A DNA stretch of 64,000 nucleotides from assembly GCF_028858725.1 (NCBI RefSeq), contig NC_084768.1, positions 1,223,853-1,287,852 on the forward strand, written 5' to 3'. Below, one piece after another: positions 24,132 to 36,100 of the stretch (position 1 is the stretch's first letter; every line of letters starts with the position of its first letter). Origin of the DNA: Colius striatus. Lineage: Eukaryota; Chordata; Aves; Coliiformes; Coliidae. A program made the translations under genes and the position numbers. The notes beneath the pieces are model-generated. The model was not told where the DNA came from and ran no database searches. It was given only the letters and a program-made list of their open reading frames with translations.

Positions 24132-24310
24132 CTTGACAGAATCTTACTTCCTTGCTTTAATTGTGGTAACTCACCTCTACTTTACTGAGGCATAAACAAG
24201 AGCCAGAATGGCTGCTACAGTGAGTAGAAGCTACGAATTTGTTGTAGAAGTTGGAAATGTGATAATAGATGATAATACATGATTTGGCAGAAGTACACTT
24301 CATCAGATTG
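24132..24310. repeat. Direct repeat, copy 2 (partner 20832-21010)
   Basis: Same order of blocks as copy 1, including 'agaatcttac', 'gaatggctgctacagtgagtag' and 'gcagaagtacacttcatca'. It starts just after the 24096-24128 hairpin. Confidence 0.8.
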
Positions 24311-24619
24311 GGAGAATCTGATTGGGAAATGATCTCTTGATGTTCCTTTCTTGAATTGATGTTCCTTTCTAGTCCGTCTTCCTCCTCCCTGTAACTCCTC
24401 TCTTCCTGGATGGTGGCTGCTGAGCTGCCTGTGTGATGTACCATCTGCTCTTGAGCAGCTGTCCCTCAGCAACAATTCCTGTTGCATCCCACTCTTCTCT
24501 GAGTTGACTCCTGCCTTTCCATCTTGGCTTGGTTTCAGGGATCTCCATCCAACCCTTATCTCTCTTTCTTCAGCCCCACAACTCCAGCTGTTTCTTCTCA
24601 GATGCCTTTGAGATGTCCA

Positions 24620-25337
24620 CTCCCCGGGTCAAGTTGAGCCTCCCTCTTGCAGAGGTTTTGGGCCCTGGGATTTCTCCCAGTTGTTTTGAATGGAGGTGAG
24701 CTGGCTGCTGGAACACAAGGGGTACCTCTCCCACTTTATGTTGTCCTTCCTGCTCTGCAAGGACCCTGATGTCCCTTCACAAGGGCATTCTTTCACACTA
24801 CTGTAAAGCACAGTGGTTGCCAAAACTGCTGCCTTTCCCCCCCTTTTCCTGCAGGCTGTATTGTTCTCAGCTGTGGTACACAGAGCTCCGGGCTGGCTCC
24901 TTGTCTGAGCCTTCTGAGCAGTCATCCAGGTTTTAACTGGCTTGGGCACAGATACAGTGCCTTCAGCAGAAGTGGCAGTCATTTCCCCACGGGCCTGGCG
25001 AGGCTCGTCCTTTCCCAGGGTGGTCTCCAGTCGTGGCTGGTTTGGAGGGAGTTTCCCATGGTCTCCTGGCAAGTGCTGTGCCGGAAAGCATGTCTGCTCC
25101 CTTTGCTCCCTCCCGAAGAAGCTGTTAGGGCTTGGCAGTTGAAGCCTGGGAAGTTGAAGTCTTGGGAGTTGGTTCTTGGAGAGGGAACTTCAGCAGCAGC
25201 AGGGATTTGCTGCCTGACATTCTTGGGAACAAATTCAGCTCCAAGGATGAAAACTCAGCATTGAATGGAAACTCCTGAAGGCTGGTGCTTTTTAACTGGG
25301 CAGTCGCAGATGCCCAAACCACAGGTGATGATTCTCT
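24620..25337 (-). other. Unassigned stretch with long partly open minus-strand frames
   Basis: On the minus strand two overlapping frames stay open for much of this 700 bp. One includes GAEFVPKNVRQQIP, which faintly recalls PABP-interacting PAM2 motifs, followed by a Ser/Thr/Pro-rich low-complexity stretch. No continuous frame covers the whole region and no domain was recognised. It may be a decayed exon of a disordered protein. Confidence 0.2.
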
Positions 25338-26975
25338 CTTTGCTTGGAAGCCAACCTTAGCAAGTCCTGGGTGCTTATTTCTTTGGTGTTTTCTTTGGAG
25401 TTCTTTGGTCAGGAAATGGGACAGCAGATGAACACAGGTCTGCTGCAGGATGCTGGGGTCTGCTCATGGGCTGAACTCTTTGCAATGCCTCCTCTGTCTT
25501 TGTCCACACAGGGGCCGTGTCATCAGACCCACGTTTCATTTCAATGTACCTTCCCTCCCCTTGACACCCCTGTGATGTCTCCTTTGGTGAGTGTGCCCTG
25601 GGCTTGGCCCCACAGCTTGAGGGCTCTGTGTGTTCCCAAAATGGAGCCCTTGACTGCAAGCTCCTGTGTCACTTGTGTGTTCCTCCAGAGCAGCCTCAGA
25701 CTGTTCAACCCAGGGCTGGTGGCTGCTTCAGCAGAGCTTTGCCATCACGGGATCAAACAGGACCCAAGGAACAGAAAGTCAGTGGGTTTGAGTGTCCCTC
25801 ACAGCCTGTGCATCCCTACCCTGCCAGTCCTTGGCAGCAGAATGACTGGGAAAGTCATTCTGGGCCTGGGAAAGGTTTGTCCCAGAAGGGCTCAGGACTG
25901 CAGGAGAAGGGAGTTGAAGCCACCCACCAGCCTGTAGAGCTGTGGGCAGATGTTCCTGCTGAAAGGCAACCACAGCATTTCCCTCCCTGACCTTTGGTGT
26001 GAGATATTAATTAGTGCCGTGAGGCCTCCTCGTTGTCACTGGCCAGGTAACGTGCCCAAGGCACAGCTCTGCACCAGGCACTGATGTTCTTAAGAGACGT
26101 GGGCTCCTTCTCCTTCCTCCCCAGAAGCTCTGCTGGCAGAGCCAGTGACTGAGCACCCCGAGCATCTCCATTGAGCTGCAGGCCCTGGGTCTCCATCTCA
26201 GTCTCCCAAAAGGCTTTGTACTAAGATGATCTGCAGTTTAAAAGTGAAATCATTTTCATACTGCTGGTGGACAGAAAACTCATGGTCTCTCCTGAGCCAC
26301 TTCCTCCCCTCCCCACATCACCCCTCTGCCACTGCTGCAGTTCCTTTTGAAGAAATCTGCCCCCACACAACGCTGAGTGAGCAGCCCATGGGAGATGGCT
26401 CCTGGCAGAGCTGGCCAGCCCAGCCAGATGTCCACTCCAGCGCAGGCTGTGGGCTGATGTCCTCTCTCTGCAGAACACCACCACCTGGTGTAGTTGTCTC
26501 CTTGCTTTCCCATTCTGAAGAGCAAGTGTCAAAGCTCTAGTGATGTGAAGCTTTGTGGGCAGTGAGCAGAGCCAGTGTGCAGCGTGGCTGTGGTGTCCCT
26601 GTGTGTAAGGTGATGTGAGACACGGTGCCTGCTGATTTTGTGGATTGCACTTTCAGAATGAATGCTCTGTCTGGGTGCATACTTCTAAGTGAGAAATAAT
26701 TGGTGTTGCTTTAGGGGCAGGTAAGAGAGCTCCTCTCAATTGGAGAGAAACTTCTGGTGCTCAGCACTGTTGAGAGTGGGGCATTTCCAAAGCAGCTATG
26801 TCTGTGGTCAGTGTGAAAGGGAATTTTGACCATCAGATCCTTGCTCAGCTTCTCAATGAGCTGTAATTCAGAGGCTGTAGTTAAACTCCAAGCCCAGTTT
26901 TGTCGTGTCAGGGTGTTCACAGCAGGAGTCACAGCATAAGTGGTGCACAAATGCATGCTGGTGTCCTTTCCCCAG

Positions 26976-29408
26976 GCTGCCCTCGCACCTTGGTGTGTCG
27001 CCTCACCAACATCTCCTCGGTGCCCGTGACCTTCAGCCTCTGCATTCCCAGGGATGGCTCAGGAGAGCCCAGCACTTCCAGTCTTGCTCAGATCTCAGAC
27101 AACACTCACCCATCCTGTAGAAAAGGAGCCCAAGGCCGTGTCAAGCCAACCGAGTTCTCCATCAGGCCTCGTAGAGGGACCATCTTCCCCCAGGGATCCC
27201 TGGCTCTCCAGGTATGGGGAGAGCCAGACGTGCTTGGGCAGGTGGAGCTGAAACTTCACTGATGCATGAGAGGGCTTTAGGGCTGGCAGCTCTGAGCAGA
27301 ATGCGGTGAGAGATCTGCCCTAGTGTTAGGCTTTTGTTAGCTGGGTTATCCTGGGACTTTTCTGAAGGAGCACTGCTTTGTTTCCAAGATCAATGATGAT
27401 CACGAACCATATGGTGAAGCACAGAAGCCATTTGGGAGCTGCTTAGAGCAATGTCTTTGATTGAAAGTAGGCAGAGGAAGAGTGAGGAAAGAGCTGTTAA
27501 AAAGAGACATGTCATTGCCTAAAGCTGTTTGCTCTTCCTCCCTGTCCTATTCTTCCTCTCCTGTGCAGCAGAAGGAGTTGTACTCCATGTGGTGATCTCC
27601 AGTGGGGACTGGAAAAGCTCTGGCACAGCATCTGCTGGGCCATGTTTTGCCCTCAGCTTTCCCCTGGTAAAGCTGAACACCTTCTGTTGAAGTCAGCAGG
27701 TTCCCTCTGTTGTAGTCGGGACTTAGAAATTAATTCTAAGGCTGTGCTGAGTAGAGCATGAGTCTAAAGGTGCTTGGATTTAGCTTACAGATGCCCTGAT
27801 CCCTGCAAAGTGTATTTAACAGACCAGATCTTGTCAAAAGACTCTCATTGCTCCCAGAGGCTGTGCTCTGTGCACAGACCAACAGAGGACAATGGCTTCT
27901 AGGAGTGATGAAGCTTTTAATGCTCTTCTCTCCTCTCCCTCCAGGTCTCCCTGTGTTCCACCACAGTAAGGACGTACGAGCTGGCGCTGGCGCTGGCGCT
28001 GGACGTGGATGGTGTTGGTGAGGAGGTGTGTGAGCTGCCCATCACTGCCAGGTACCAGCACTTTCCTCACAGCTGAGCCCCTCTCCTCATGCCCCCAGCC
28101 CCGAGCTGCCTGTGCAGGGTTCTGCCTCCAGCTCCAAACCAGAGCCAGTTGTGGCCAGCCAGCCAGGAGAGCAGCAGGGCTGGGAGAGCAGCCCATGTTG
28201 TGCTCAACACTCAGGCACGGCCCTGAGCCTTTTGCTAAAGGGAACATCATGATATTTGTTATCGACCTGGGTTTTGGTGCTTGAGCTGTAGCCAGTTTCC
28301 AAAGGGCCACCTCTCCTCCTTCCTGCCAGTGGTGGGCTTGGGCTGGGCTGTGACCAAAGTGCAGCACTGGACACAGCGAGGAGCCTGCTGAGAGCTGGTG
28401 TGTGCTTCAGCTGACAAAAGCTTGTGCCACATGAGAAAAGGGCTGATGGCAGGACTGGTGAGGGAAAAATAAAGACAAGGCCTTAGGAAGGGGAAAATAG
28501 TCCTTGCTGTGGAAGGTGGACTCAGGTTTCTCTGCTTCCTTCTGGTTCTCTTGAGCAGTCTCAGCCTTGTGCCAGAAGTCGCTCGTGCTGCAGGCAGATT
28601 GGATCCCGTTGTGCTGCAGTGGGTGTCAGTTTGATGACAAGAGGGATGCAGAGAGGAAGGAGCCAACTTTTGTGAGACACTGGAGTCTTGTGTTCCTTGA
28701 GCCCAGGTGAGCACTGGTTGATGGTGGGAAAGCTCCCCTAGAGCTCACACCTTGCTGGGACTGTTGGGAGGACCGTCTTGCAAGCCCCCTGAGGCAAAAG
28801 TGCCCATCAGAGAGCTCTGGGACAGGGCCCCGTGGTCTGCCGGGGCACTTGGCAGCCTCCGTGGTGCTGAGCCTCAGGGTTTGCCCATCCTTTACAGGTG
28901 ATTTCACACAAAGTGAAAGGTGATTTATAGCTGTATTAACCGTGTTTGACAGCAACAAACATGCTCCATTTCATGCTCTTTGGGGAGCAAACACATTCTG
29001 CATTGTCTCAGCATCCCCCATTGCAAGTGATTTGGATAAGACCTTGTGCTGGGAAAAGGAACCTACCTGAAGGGAAACCTTGGGAAGCAGTTTATCTTCT
29101 CTAGCCTTTGAGGTACAGGAGAACTTAGAGGACAGTGAAGAGCTGCTGCAAGGAAGCTGCCAGCAACAGGAGTGGAGGCAGCAGATTTTAGACCCCCCGA
29201 GGATGCCGAGTCTTGTGTCTGGGTTATTTCCTGCCTTTCTGCTTTCTCCTGAGGGTTTGCTGTGTGGTTCTCCAGCCCCAAGCCATGTGAGATTGGTCCT
29301 GCTCATAGCTGAGTGCAGGTGCCGGTTGCTCTGGAAGCCCAAGCGGTGGGAGAGCAGGACACTGTTGTTTCTGTCACTGTGTTTGGGAGGGAAAGATCCC
29401 CTCTGATG
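26976..29408 (+). pseudogene. HYDIN-like fragment A (ASH/MSP-type domains)
   Basis: HYDIN is a giant axonemal protein of the ciliary central pair, built of ASH/MSP-like immunoglobulin folds. Exon 26976-27211 (acceptor ccccag, donor GTATGG) encodes LVCRLTNISSVPVTFSLCIP and FSIRPRRGTIFPQGSLALQ. Exon 27945-28051 (acceptor ccctccag, donor GTACCA) joins it in phase and encodes VSLCSTTVRTYELALALA, then DGVGEEVCELPITAR, a HYDIN hallmark. A GGCGCT repeat adds two residues in LALALALDVD. A diverged segment after 28558 may be the next exon but soon meets a stop. Near 29302-29408 the pattern VPVALEAQAVGEQDTVVSVT returns. Exons further up- and downstream are absent, so this is a partial copy of a very long gene. 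Confidence 0.8.
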
Positions 29409-29569
29409 AGTACTAGGGAAAATTGGGCCTTTGTGCCACTGCTCTTGGTGGGGGTAAAGGGTACAGGCGGAGTTGCTGATTGCAGGGATCCTTCCTGGCA
29501 AAGCAAGATCTTGTGATCCATGGCTGGTGTGGGCAAGGAAAGAAGGGATTCAAGGTATAAGCAAAATAT

Positions 29570-30145
29570 GATGCCTTGAGAAGAGGAAGGATGGTCGAGG
29601 GAGGGTCTCCTCCTCCTCTCCTCTGCCCTGGTAAGGCCTCATTTGGAGCCCTGTGTCCACTTCTGAGCTCCCCGGCTCAAGAGAGAGAGGGAACTGCTGG
29701 AGAGAGGCCAATGCAGGGCTCCCAAGATGCTGAGGGGATGGAACACGTGTGTGAGGACGAAAGGCAGCGGGACCTGGGACTGTTCAGTCTGGAGAAGGGA
29801 AGGCTGAGGGGGCACTTCATCAACACTCACAAGTATTTAAAAGGTGGATGTCAGGAGAATGGGGCAACACTTTTTTCTGTAGTGCCCAGTGACAGGACAA
29901 GGGGCAATGGGTACAAGCTGGAACACAGCAAGTTCCACTGGCACAGGAGCAGAAACTCCTTTGGTGCTGAGGGGAGGGAGCCCTGGCCCAGGCTGCCCAG
30001 GGAGGGTGCGGAGGCTCCTTCTCGGGAGGTTTCCAACCGCACCTGGACACATTCCTGTGCCCCCTGAGCCAGGGGAAGCTGCTGGAGCAGGGGCTGGGGC
30101 TGGAGCAGCTCTGCAGGGCCCTTCCAGCCCCTGCTATTCTAGGAA
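29570..30145 (+). mobile_element. CR1 LINE 3' fragment
   Basis: Plus-sense CR1 landmarks are present in order: 'gaggcctcatttggagccctg', 'gggacctgggactgttcagtctggagaag', 'cccagtgacaggacaaggggcaatgg', 'ccctggcccaggctgcccagggaggg' and 'gggcccttccagcccctgctattct'. It separates the HYDIN-like fragment from the FBF1-like gene region. Confidence 0.92.
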
Positions 30146-30309
30146 CCTGTGACTTCCTTTTCTATTTCTGTTATAAAAGTGCCAGACTCGAGGGTGATGT
30201 GGGGAAATAGTTGGCTACCAGGGTGCTGCAGGAGGAGAAGCTCACCTCAGCTCTGGTGCTCGTGTCTCATTTCCAGCCACAGGACATAGAAGAGAGCAGT
30301 GGAGAGGTC

Positions 30310-30660
30310 GGAGCCAGCCTGGCAGGCTGCAGAGGGGCCCTGAGGAAAACATGTTGCAGGGAAGTCGCTGGCCATAAGAGCAGATCGGGAACTCCTCCTC
30401 TCCCTGCAGGGAGGAGCTTGGCGTGGCTGTGATCAGCAGTGTCAGATGCCTCTGCATCCTGACGTGGAGGCCGGCAGAATCTGTAAACGGCCTTGTTGGA
30501 GCAGGGGAAGGCTGGGACACTGCCGTGCTGTGATAAGCTACGAAGGCAGGCCTGGGAAAGCCAACTAGGATGTTCCGGTGCCTCTGTTTGGAGGCCTAAG
30601 TGATGCCAGGGACTGGAGGCGTTTGCCCAGCTGTCAGTCAGGAGGGGCCGTGCTCACTGG
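30310..30660. repeat. Direct repeat, copy 1 (partner 32586-32758)
   Basis: 'ggagccagcctggcaggctgcagaggggccctgag' and 'cctctgtttggaggcctaagtgatgcc', through 'gcccagctgtcagtcagga', recur at 32586-32758 in the same orientation. The first copy has about 170 extra internal bases. The pair flanks the CpG promoter and minisatellite. Confidence 0.85.
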
Positions 30661-31149
30661 CTTCATCCTTGTATCCTTGCCCCCCTCGTGGGAGCAGGAG
30701 GTGCTGGTGCAAGAGCAATTGATCTCTGAGGGTGTCCAGTTGTGGCCGTGTGGCTCCGATTCAACAAGCGCCTCCTGCCTTGGTGTTCCCGTGACTCTGC
30801 TGTTCTGCCTCGTGTGTTTTCTGGGCATCCTTTGCCCCGAGTGCGCTCTTCAGAACGGGGTGACCCGATGCAGGAGATGCAGCGAGCTGAGGGCAGAGGA
30901 ACCGAAGCAGCGGGTTGATGTCATCGGAGCAGAAACCTGAGAGACGGCTGTGACAGACGGAGCCCTGAAGCCATGGGCTAAATCAACCCAGCAGCCAGGG
31001 CAGAGGACTGGCCACGGCCTGAGGGGACGGTGTCTGTGCGTATCTATGTGTCTAGATCTCAGTGGCAGGGAAACGGGCATAAGCAGCGCGTGTGTGAAGC
31101 GGGCAGACGCAGCTGGTGCGGGACAAAGGTGGGAGCGTGGCTTGGGTTT

Positions 31150-31282
31150 GTCGGCGATGGGGTTAACTCGGCCCAGCCGCCGCAAGGGGGCGGAGCCAGC
31201 CCGGCCGGCGTCGCGGTGACGTCACACGCCGGCGCCCGGGCGCGCGGGAACGGCCGTTGGAGCCGGTGGCGGCGAGCGGCGG
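31150..31282 (+). promoter_or_regulatory. CpG-island promoter and first exon, probably of the FBF1-like gene
   Basis: A GC-rich block contains a GC box (gggggcgg, about 31186-31193) and a perfect palindromic CRE, TGACGTCA, at 31217-31224. No TATA box is visible. A consensus donor GTGAGT at 31283 suggests that a non-coding first exon ends at 31282. The next plus-strand coding exon is the FBF1-like one at 33144, so this is the natural promoter candidate. The link is by position only. Confidence 0.6.
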
Positions 31283-31296
31283 GTGAGTCCGGCCGA

Positions 31297-32130
31297 GCTT
31301 CGTCCGAGCTCCCGGCGAGCCGCGGCTGAGCCCCGGCCGAGCTTCGTCGGAGCTCCCAGCGAGCTGCGACTGAGCTTCTACTGAACTTCGTCTGAGCTCC
31401 GGGCTGAGCTCCCCCTGAGCTCCGGGCTGAGGTCTGTCTGAGCTCCAGTCTGTGGTCCCTCTGAGCTCTGGGCTGAGCTCCGGGCTGAGGTCCGTCTGAG
31501 CTCCCTCTGAGCTCCGGACTGAGTTCCCTCTGAGCTCTGGGCTGAGGTCCCTCTGAGCTCTGGGCTGAGCTCCGGGCTGAGGTCCGTCTGAGCTCCAGGC
31601 TGAGGTCTGGCTGAGCTCTCTCTGAACTCTGGGCTGAGCTCCGGGCTGAGGTCCGTCTGAGCTCCCCCTGAGCTCCTGGCTGAGCTCCCTCTGAGCTCTG
31701 GGCTGAGGTCTGTCTGAGCTTCGTTTGAGCTCCAGGCTGAGGTCCATCTGAGCTCCGGGCTGAGGTCCATCTGAGCTCCAGGCTGAGGTCTGTCTGAGCT
31801 CCGGGTTGAGGTCCGTCTGAGCTCAGTTGGAGATCTTGGCTGAGGTCCCTCTGAGCTCCCTCTGAGCTCCTGGCTGAGCTCCCTCTGAGCTCTGGGCTGA
31901 GGTCTGTCTGAGCTTCCTTTGAGCTCCAGGCTGAGGTCCATCTGAGCTCCGGGCTGAGGTCCGTCTGAGCTCAGTCTGAGATCTGGGCTGAGGTCCCTCT
32001 GAGCTCCCCGTGAGCTCTGGGCTCAGCTCCAGGCTTAGTTCCCTCTGAGCTCCGGGTTGAGGTCCATCTGAGCTCCAGGCCAAGGATCATCTGAGGCTCA
32101 TCTGATCTCCATCTGAGCTCGAGTCAGCAT
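31297..32130. repeat. GAGCTC-rich minisatellite (about 830 bp)
   Basis: Tandem degenerate units are built on GAGCTCYGGGCTGAGGTCCSTCT (about 23 bp), mixed with 11-bp GAGCTCCCTCT half units; nearly every unit contains GAGCTC. It lies directly downstream of the proposed first-exon donor, at the start of intron 1. The long open frames on the opposite strand (repeating SSDGPQPGAQ-like peptides) arise from the repeat and are not proposed as genes. Confidence 0.93.
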
Positions 32131-32585
32131 CAGGTGAGCACTGGGCTGGGCACTGGGCTGGACATGGGGCTGGGCACTGGGCTGAGCATTAGGCTGCAGG
32201 CAATGAGCAGTGACACTGAGCATTGCTCCTTTGCAGTCTTTAGAATTGTTCATTCCCTCCTTGTGTTGTTCAGTTGTCCCACTTATTTGGGATCCCGTGG
32301 GTGCTCCAGACCCAAGGAGATGAGGTTTTCTTCCCTCCTTCCTCTTCTGCTTGCCTCCTCCCCCAGGTGATCACCAGGCTTTGGGCAGAGCGGGAGCCCC
32401 ATGGGCTCTGCTTGGGTCAGCACCCGTGGGGCAGTGCGGGTGGCGCTTGCTGCCTCTCAGGGTATTTTGCAGAGCTTAATGTCAGTGTAATGTTTGCCAT
32501 GCAAACCACTGCAGGAGCTCGAGACTGCTTTGGGGAGTGTGGGGTGGTTTTGAAGATTCAGCTGAAGCTTTGTTTGGAGTGCCTT

Positions 32586-32758
32586 GGAGCCAGGCTGGCA
32601 GGCTGCAGAGGGGCCCTGAGCAGGAGAGGGAGATCGGTTGCAGGGAAGTGTCACTGGCCATGAGAGCAACCTCTGGTACCTCTGTTTGGAGGCATAAGTG
32701 ATGCCAAGGGCTGGAGGCTTTTGCCCAGCTGTCAGTCAGGAGAGGCTGTGCACACTGG
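32586..32758. repeat. Direct repeat, copy 2 (partner 30310-30660)
   Basis: This shorter copy lies inside the proposed first intron of the FBF1-like gene. It lacks the internal segment present in copy 1. Confidence 0.85.
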
Positions 32759-33156
32759 TGTTTCTGAAGTTGCCAATATGTCTGTGGTGCCCCTGGTTTC
32801 ATATGCTGTTTCCCAGACAGTGTGAGTAGGAAGAGGGCTTCAGTGTTGCTCATGGGCTGTTCAGGAGAAAGCTGCCTGTGGCTTAAATATGTTTTGGGGA
32901 AGTCCAGATGAGACCTGGTTGATATTCTAATGTGGGAATTTGTCTTTCTCTGTAGGCAAAAACACCCAGGGAAAGTCTGAGAAGCACATACACTCGTGTG
33001 CTTCCCTGTACCCAATCTGTAGATCTGCCCCTCCGACAGGGCAGGCAGGGGCCCTGGGGTCCCCTTGCAGGCAGGGCTCCCTCCCAGGGGCAGGGTTCCC
33101 GGGGCCCCTCGGGCACAGATGGAACTGCTTCTCCTTGCGGCAGGTTTTCCAGCGAC

Positions 33157-36100
33157 ATGAGCAGCCAAGTGAAAGCAGAGCTGCACCCCAAAGCTGCTCC
33201 TGCAGGCAGCAGGCGCACGGTGCGGGGCAGGGGGGCTGGAGCCGACTGGCTGGGCCTGAAGGATGAGGATTGGTGTGAGTGGGAGCCGCTGCCTGCAGCG
33301 AAGGGCAGCCCTGCCGTGAGCCGCCCCAGCCCTGCCCCGGCCGCACGGCCTGGCCCCGCCAGCCACGTCCCGGCTGCAGAGGAGGCAGCGGCTAAAGCGG
33401 CCCCGCTGGAGGAGGAGGACTGGCTGATCGCTGCCTTGGCTCGCAAGAAAGCCCAAGCGCAGGCCAAGGCCCAGGAGAGGAATGCCGAGGCCTCGGAGGC
33501 CCCAGGGGAAAGGCTGCATCCCCGTCCTGCTGTCAGGTAAAGACACAGTTGATGGCCACGCTGCTCCCGTTTGCTCCACGTGCAGCTGCTCCAGCAGCAC
33601 CTCTCCCAAAACCTCGTCTCAGATTGAGGCCCTTAGTTTTAAGCACTAGTTTGTCTTGGGGTGGAGCCCTGGGAGCCCAGCACCTGAAGCTGTGTAGCAA
33701 GAGCTGGGTGCCGCCAACCCGCTACATCTGCTGTAAATCTCGCTTTGAACGGCTCCTTGCTTAAATGCAGTAGTCCCAGCACTGCAGTCTTTTATCCCAG
33801 TGCTATTTGAGCCTCATTGTATGTTTTGTGATGCAGCTGCTGTGGTGTGGCCGTGTGCTCTCTCCATTTCCCACTGCCTGGCCTGGCTGTCCTTAGGACA
33901 CTCTTGCTGAGCTGACGTGTGGTGCTGCTAACACTCAGGCTTGTGTCACAGCTCTGTTCTAGGGGATGATTTCTTCAGCAAGCTCTCTGCAGAGGACAGC
34001 AAAGCTGCAGGGGTGAGTCCAGATTTCAGGAGAGAGCCCAAGTGTGTCAAGGGCTGGGACTGGGCTGGGCTAAGATTGCCCCTGATCTCCCTGTGTCCAA
34101 GTCAGTAGTGGGATATGGGAGATGGCCTGTGCCACAGAGGTAACCCCTCTGTGGCATCGCTGTGGAGTGGGGAAGATGGGACAGGGGAGTGGGTGGATGC
34201 GGGGAGAAAGGCTTCCAGGTGCCAGGAATTACATGCTGCTGCAGCCTTCCTGGGTGCGCTTCAGGGAAAGTGTTGTAAGAACGCTTGCCCAAATTAGCGC
34301 AGGGTTTTCTCCTACTTGATCCGGCCTGCAGCCCTCCAGGCTCACCTTGCTGTTGTGGCCAGAATCGCACCCACTGTCCCAGGTCTTGCAGAGCTGTCCT
34401 GGATGAGCACAGCCCCACAGCACACGCTGTGTTCCTTGTTGCTGTCTGCATTCCCCTTCATTCCTCCTAGTTCCAGACACACCGCCTCCTCCTGCTGAGT
34501 TTACACCGGCACAGGTTGAGCCTTGTGCTGTTGGAATGGGGCTCAGAAGGGAAATGCAGAGAGCCATGTGTGATGTGCAGGGCTGTGTTAGCTGGGGCTG
34601 CTGCTGTCTGGGGCGAGCGGGGATGAAACGAGTAGGAACAGCAGTGATGGAGGTTTTGAGACAGAGGCTTTCAGCTGCAAGGCAGGAATTGGTGTTGGGG
34701 ACAGGATCTTGCCTTCCCTGAGCTCTTCCACATCTGGTGTTTCTGCCTGCAGCCATCCAGCCGCCTCCACAGGAGCCCCACAGCAGGCAGCTGCCCTGCA
34801 GGACACAGCCAGTGCAGACAGCTCTGGGTAAGGCCTCTGTCAGCTCTCGGGCACCCTCCGTGGGACAGATGTCCTGCAGAAAGCAGCTGCGTGTGTGCAG
34901 TGGGGGAGTGGGGGGGACTGGGAGCCAGCAGCGATCCCTTTGGGCCTGAGACCTCTGTAGCTAGGAGGGAGGGCAGCTCGGCAGGTGGGTTGGGTTCTTG
35001 TCTGTTGGAGCACTAGGAAAGCCAAGCTTTCAACTTCAATGGCAAGCAGAGCAATATCTGTGTGCCTCTCCCTGCTGTGCATCACTTGTGTCTCTGCCCC
35101 TGCAGGCAGCCGGTGCCCTGGCTCAGCACCACGAAAGGAGCCTCAACTCAGGCGTCGGAGGCTGAGAAGGAGGATCCCTCCGGAGACACCAGCGCCCTGG
35201 GTGCGTTTCCTGGGATTGTGCAGCTTGGGCAGCAGGATGCAGAGAGGCTCCCCCTGCCCTGCAAAACAAGAACAAATCAGGAGGCACAGCATTACCCTTG
35301 GCCATGGAGTTGCTGCCCAGGCTTTGAGCAGCCGGTGTGGGAGCAGGTTGCCACGCTGCAGGATCCCACCATCCCCCTTTTGTGGTGTGGTGGAGACACG
35401 GTGCTGGGGCACACTGAACTCTGCAGGGCTGCCTTTGGACTTTCAGAGCGCTGCAAAAGACTTGGTTTCTCTTGGTGGGCATGAGTTCATGCTGTCCTTT
35501 CTCTCTTCCCCCTTCCCTCTTCCTGCCCACGTGCTGGTCCCACTAGTGCTGTGTCTGGGCTGAAGCTGTGCACCAGTTCAGAGCCTACTGAAAGCAACTC
35601 TTTTAGGATTCAGCCTCCTCCCTAGGTGATGGAGATGGAGGAGGAGCCATGCTTTGCCCTCAGCCTTTCTCTGCAGGGCAGAGTGCCAGCATTGTGGGGG
35701 TGCAGGAATGGACAGGCCTGCCTGACCCTCTGTCCCCATCACCACCCACCAGAGCAGAGCAGGACCCTTCTCACTCTGCCCAGGAGAGCCAGACCTTTGT
35801 CCTTCTGGGAGGGGATGATTGCTGTTGCCATGTCTGAATGGCAGACTTGTTCCATTTTCAGCCTCTACAGCCTTATTGCCAGGAGAGCAGGAGGTGCAGG
35901 GCCCTGTCCCACTTGCTCAGGTAGGTCTGCTGGGCCTGTGGCCCTGTGAGATGCAGGATCAGGCTTGTGCTGATGGCCCTCTGCTGCCAACTCCTTGTCA
36001 TCCAGCTCTGTGCATCCATGGGAGCCTGGGTTCATGGAGGGAAAGTGTTGGGAGAGCTCTGGGATACCACAAGTAGTATTTATCAAACCAAAGCACGTGT

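Noticed and set aside
26011-26196. Minus-strand frame with RAVPWARYLASDNEEASRH
   Set aside because: It is short, has no family match, and its ends are not clearly splice-bounded; the evidence is not enough to call an exon.
31163-31941. Repetitive minus-strand proteins of SSDGPQPGAQ type
   Set aside because: They are a by-product of the GAGCTC minisatellite unit. There is no start context or splice support, and the frame slips between units.
32482-33609. 375-codon minus-strand frame
   Set aside because: It is antisense to the FBF1-like first coding exon, which has family motifs and splice sites on the plus strand.
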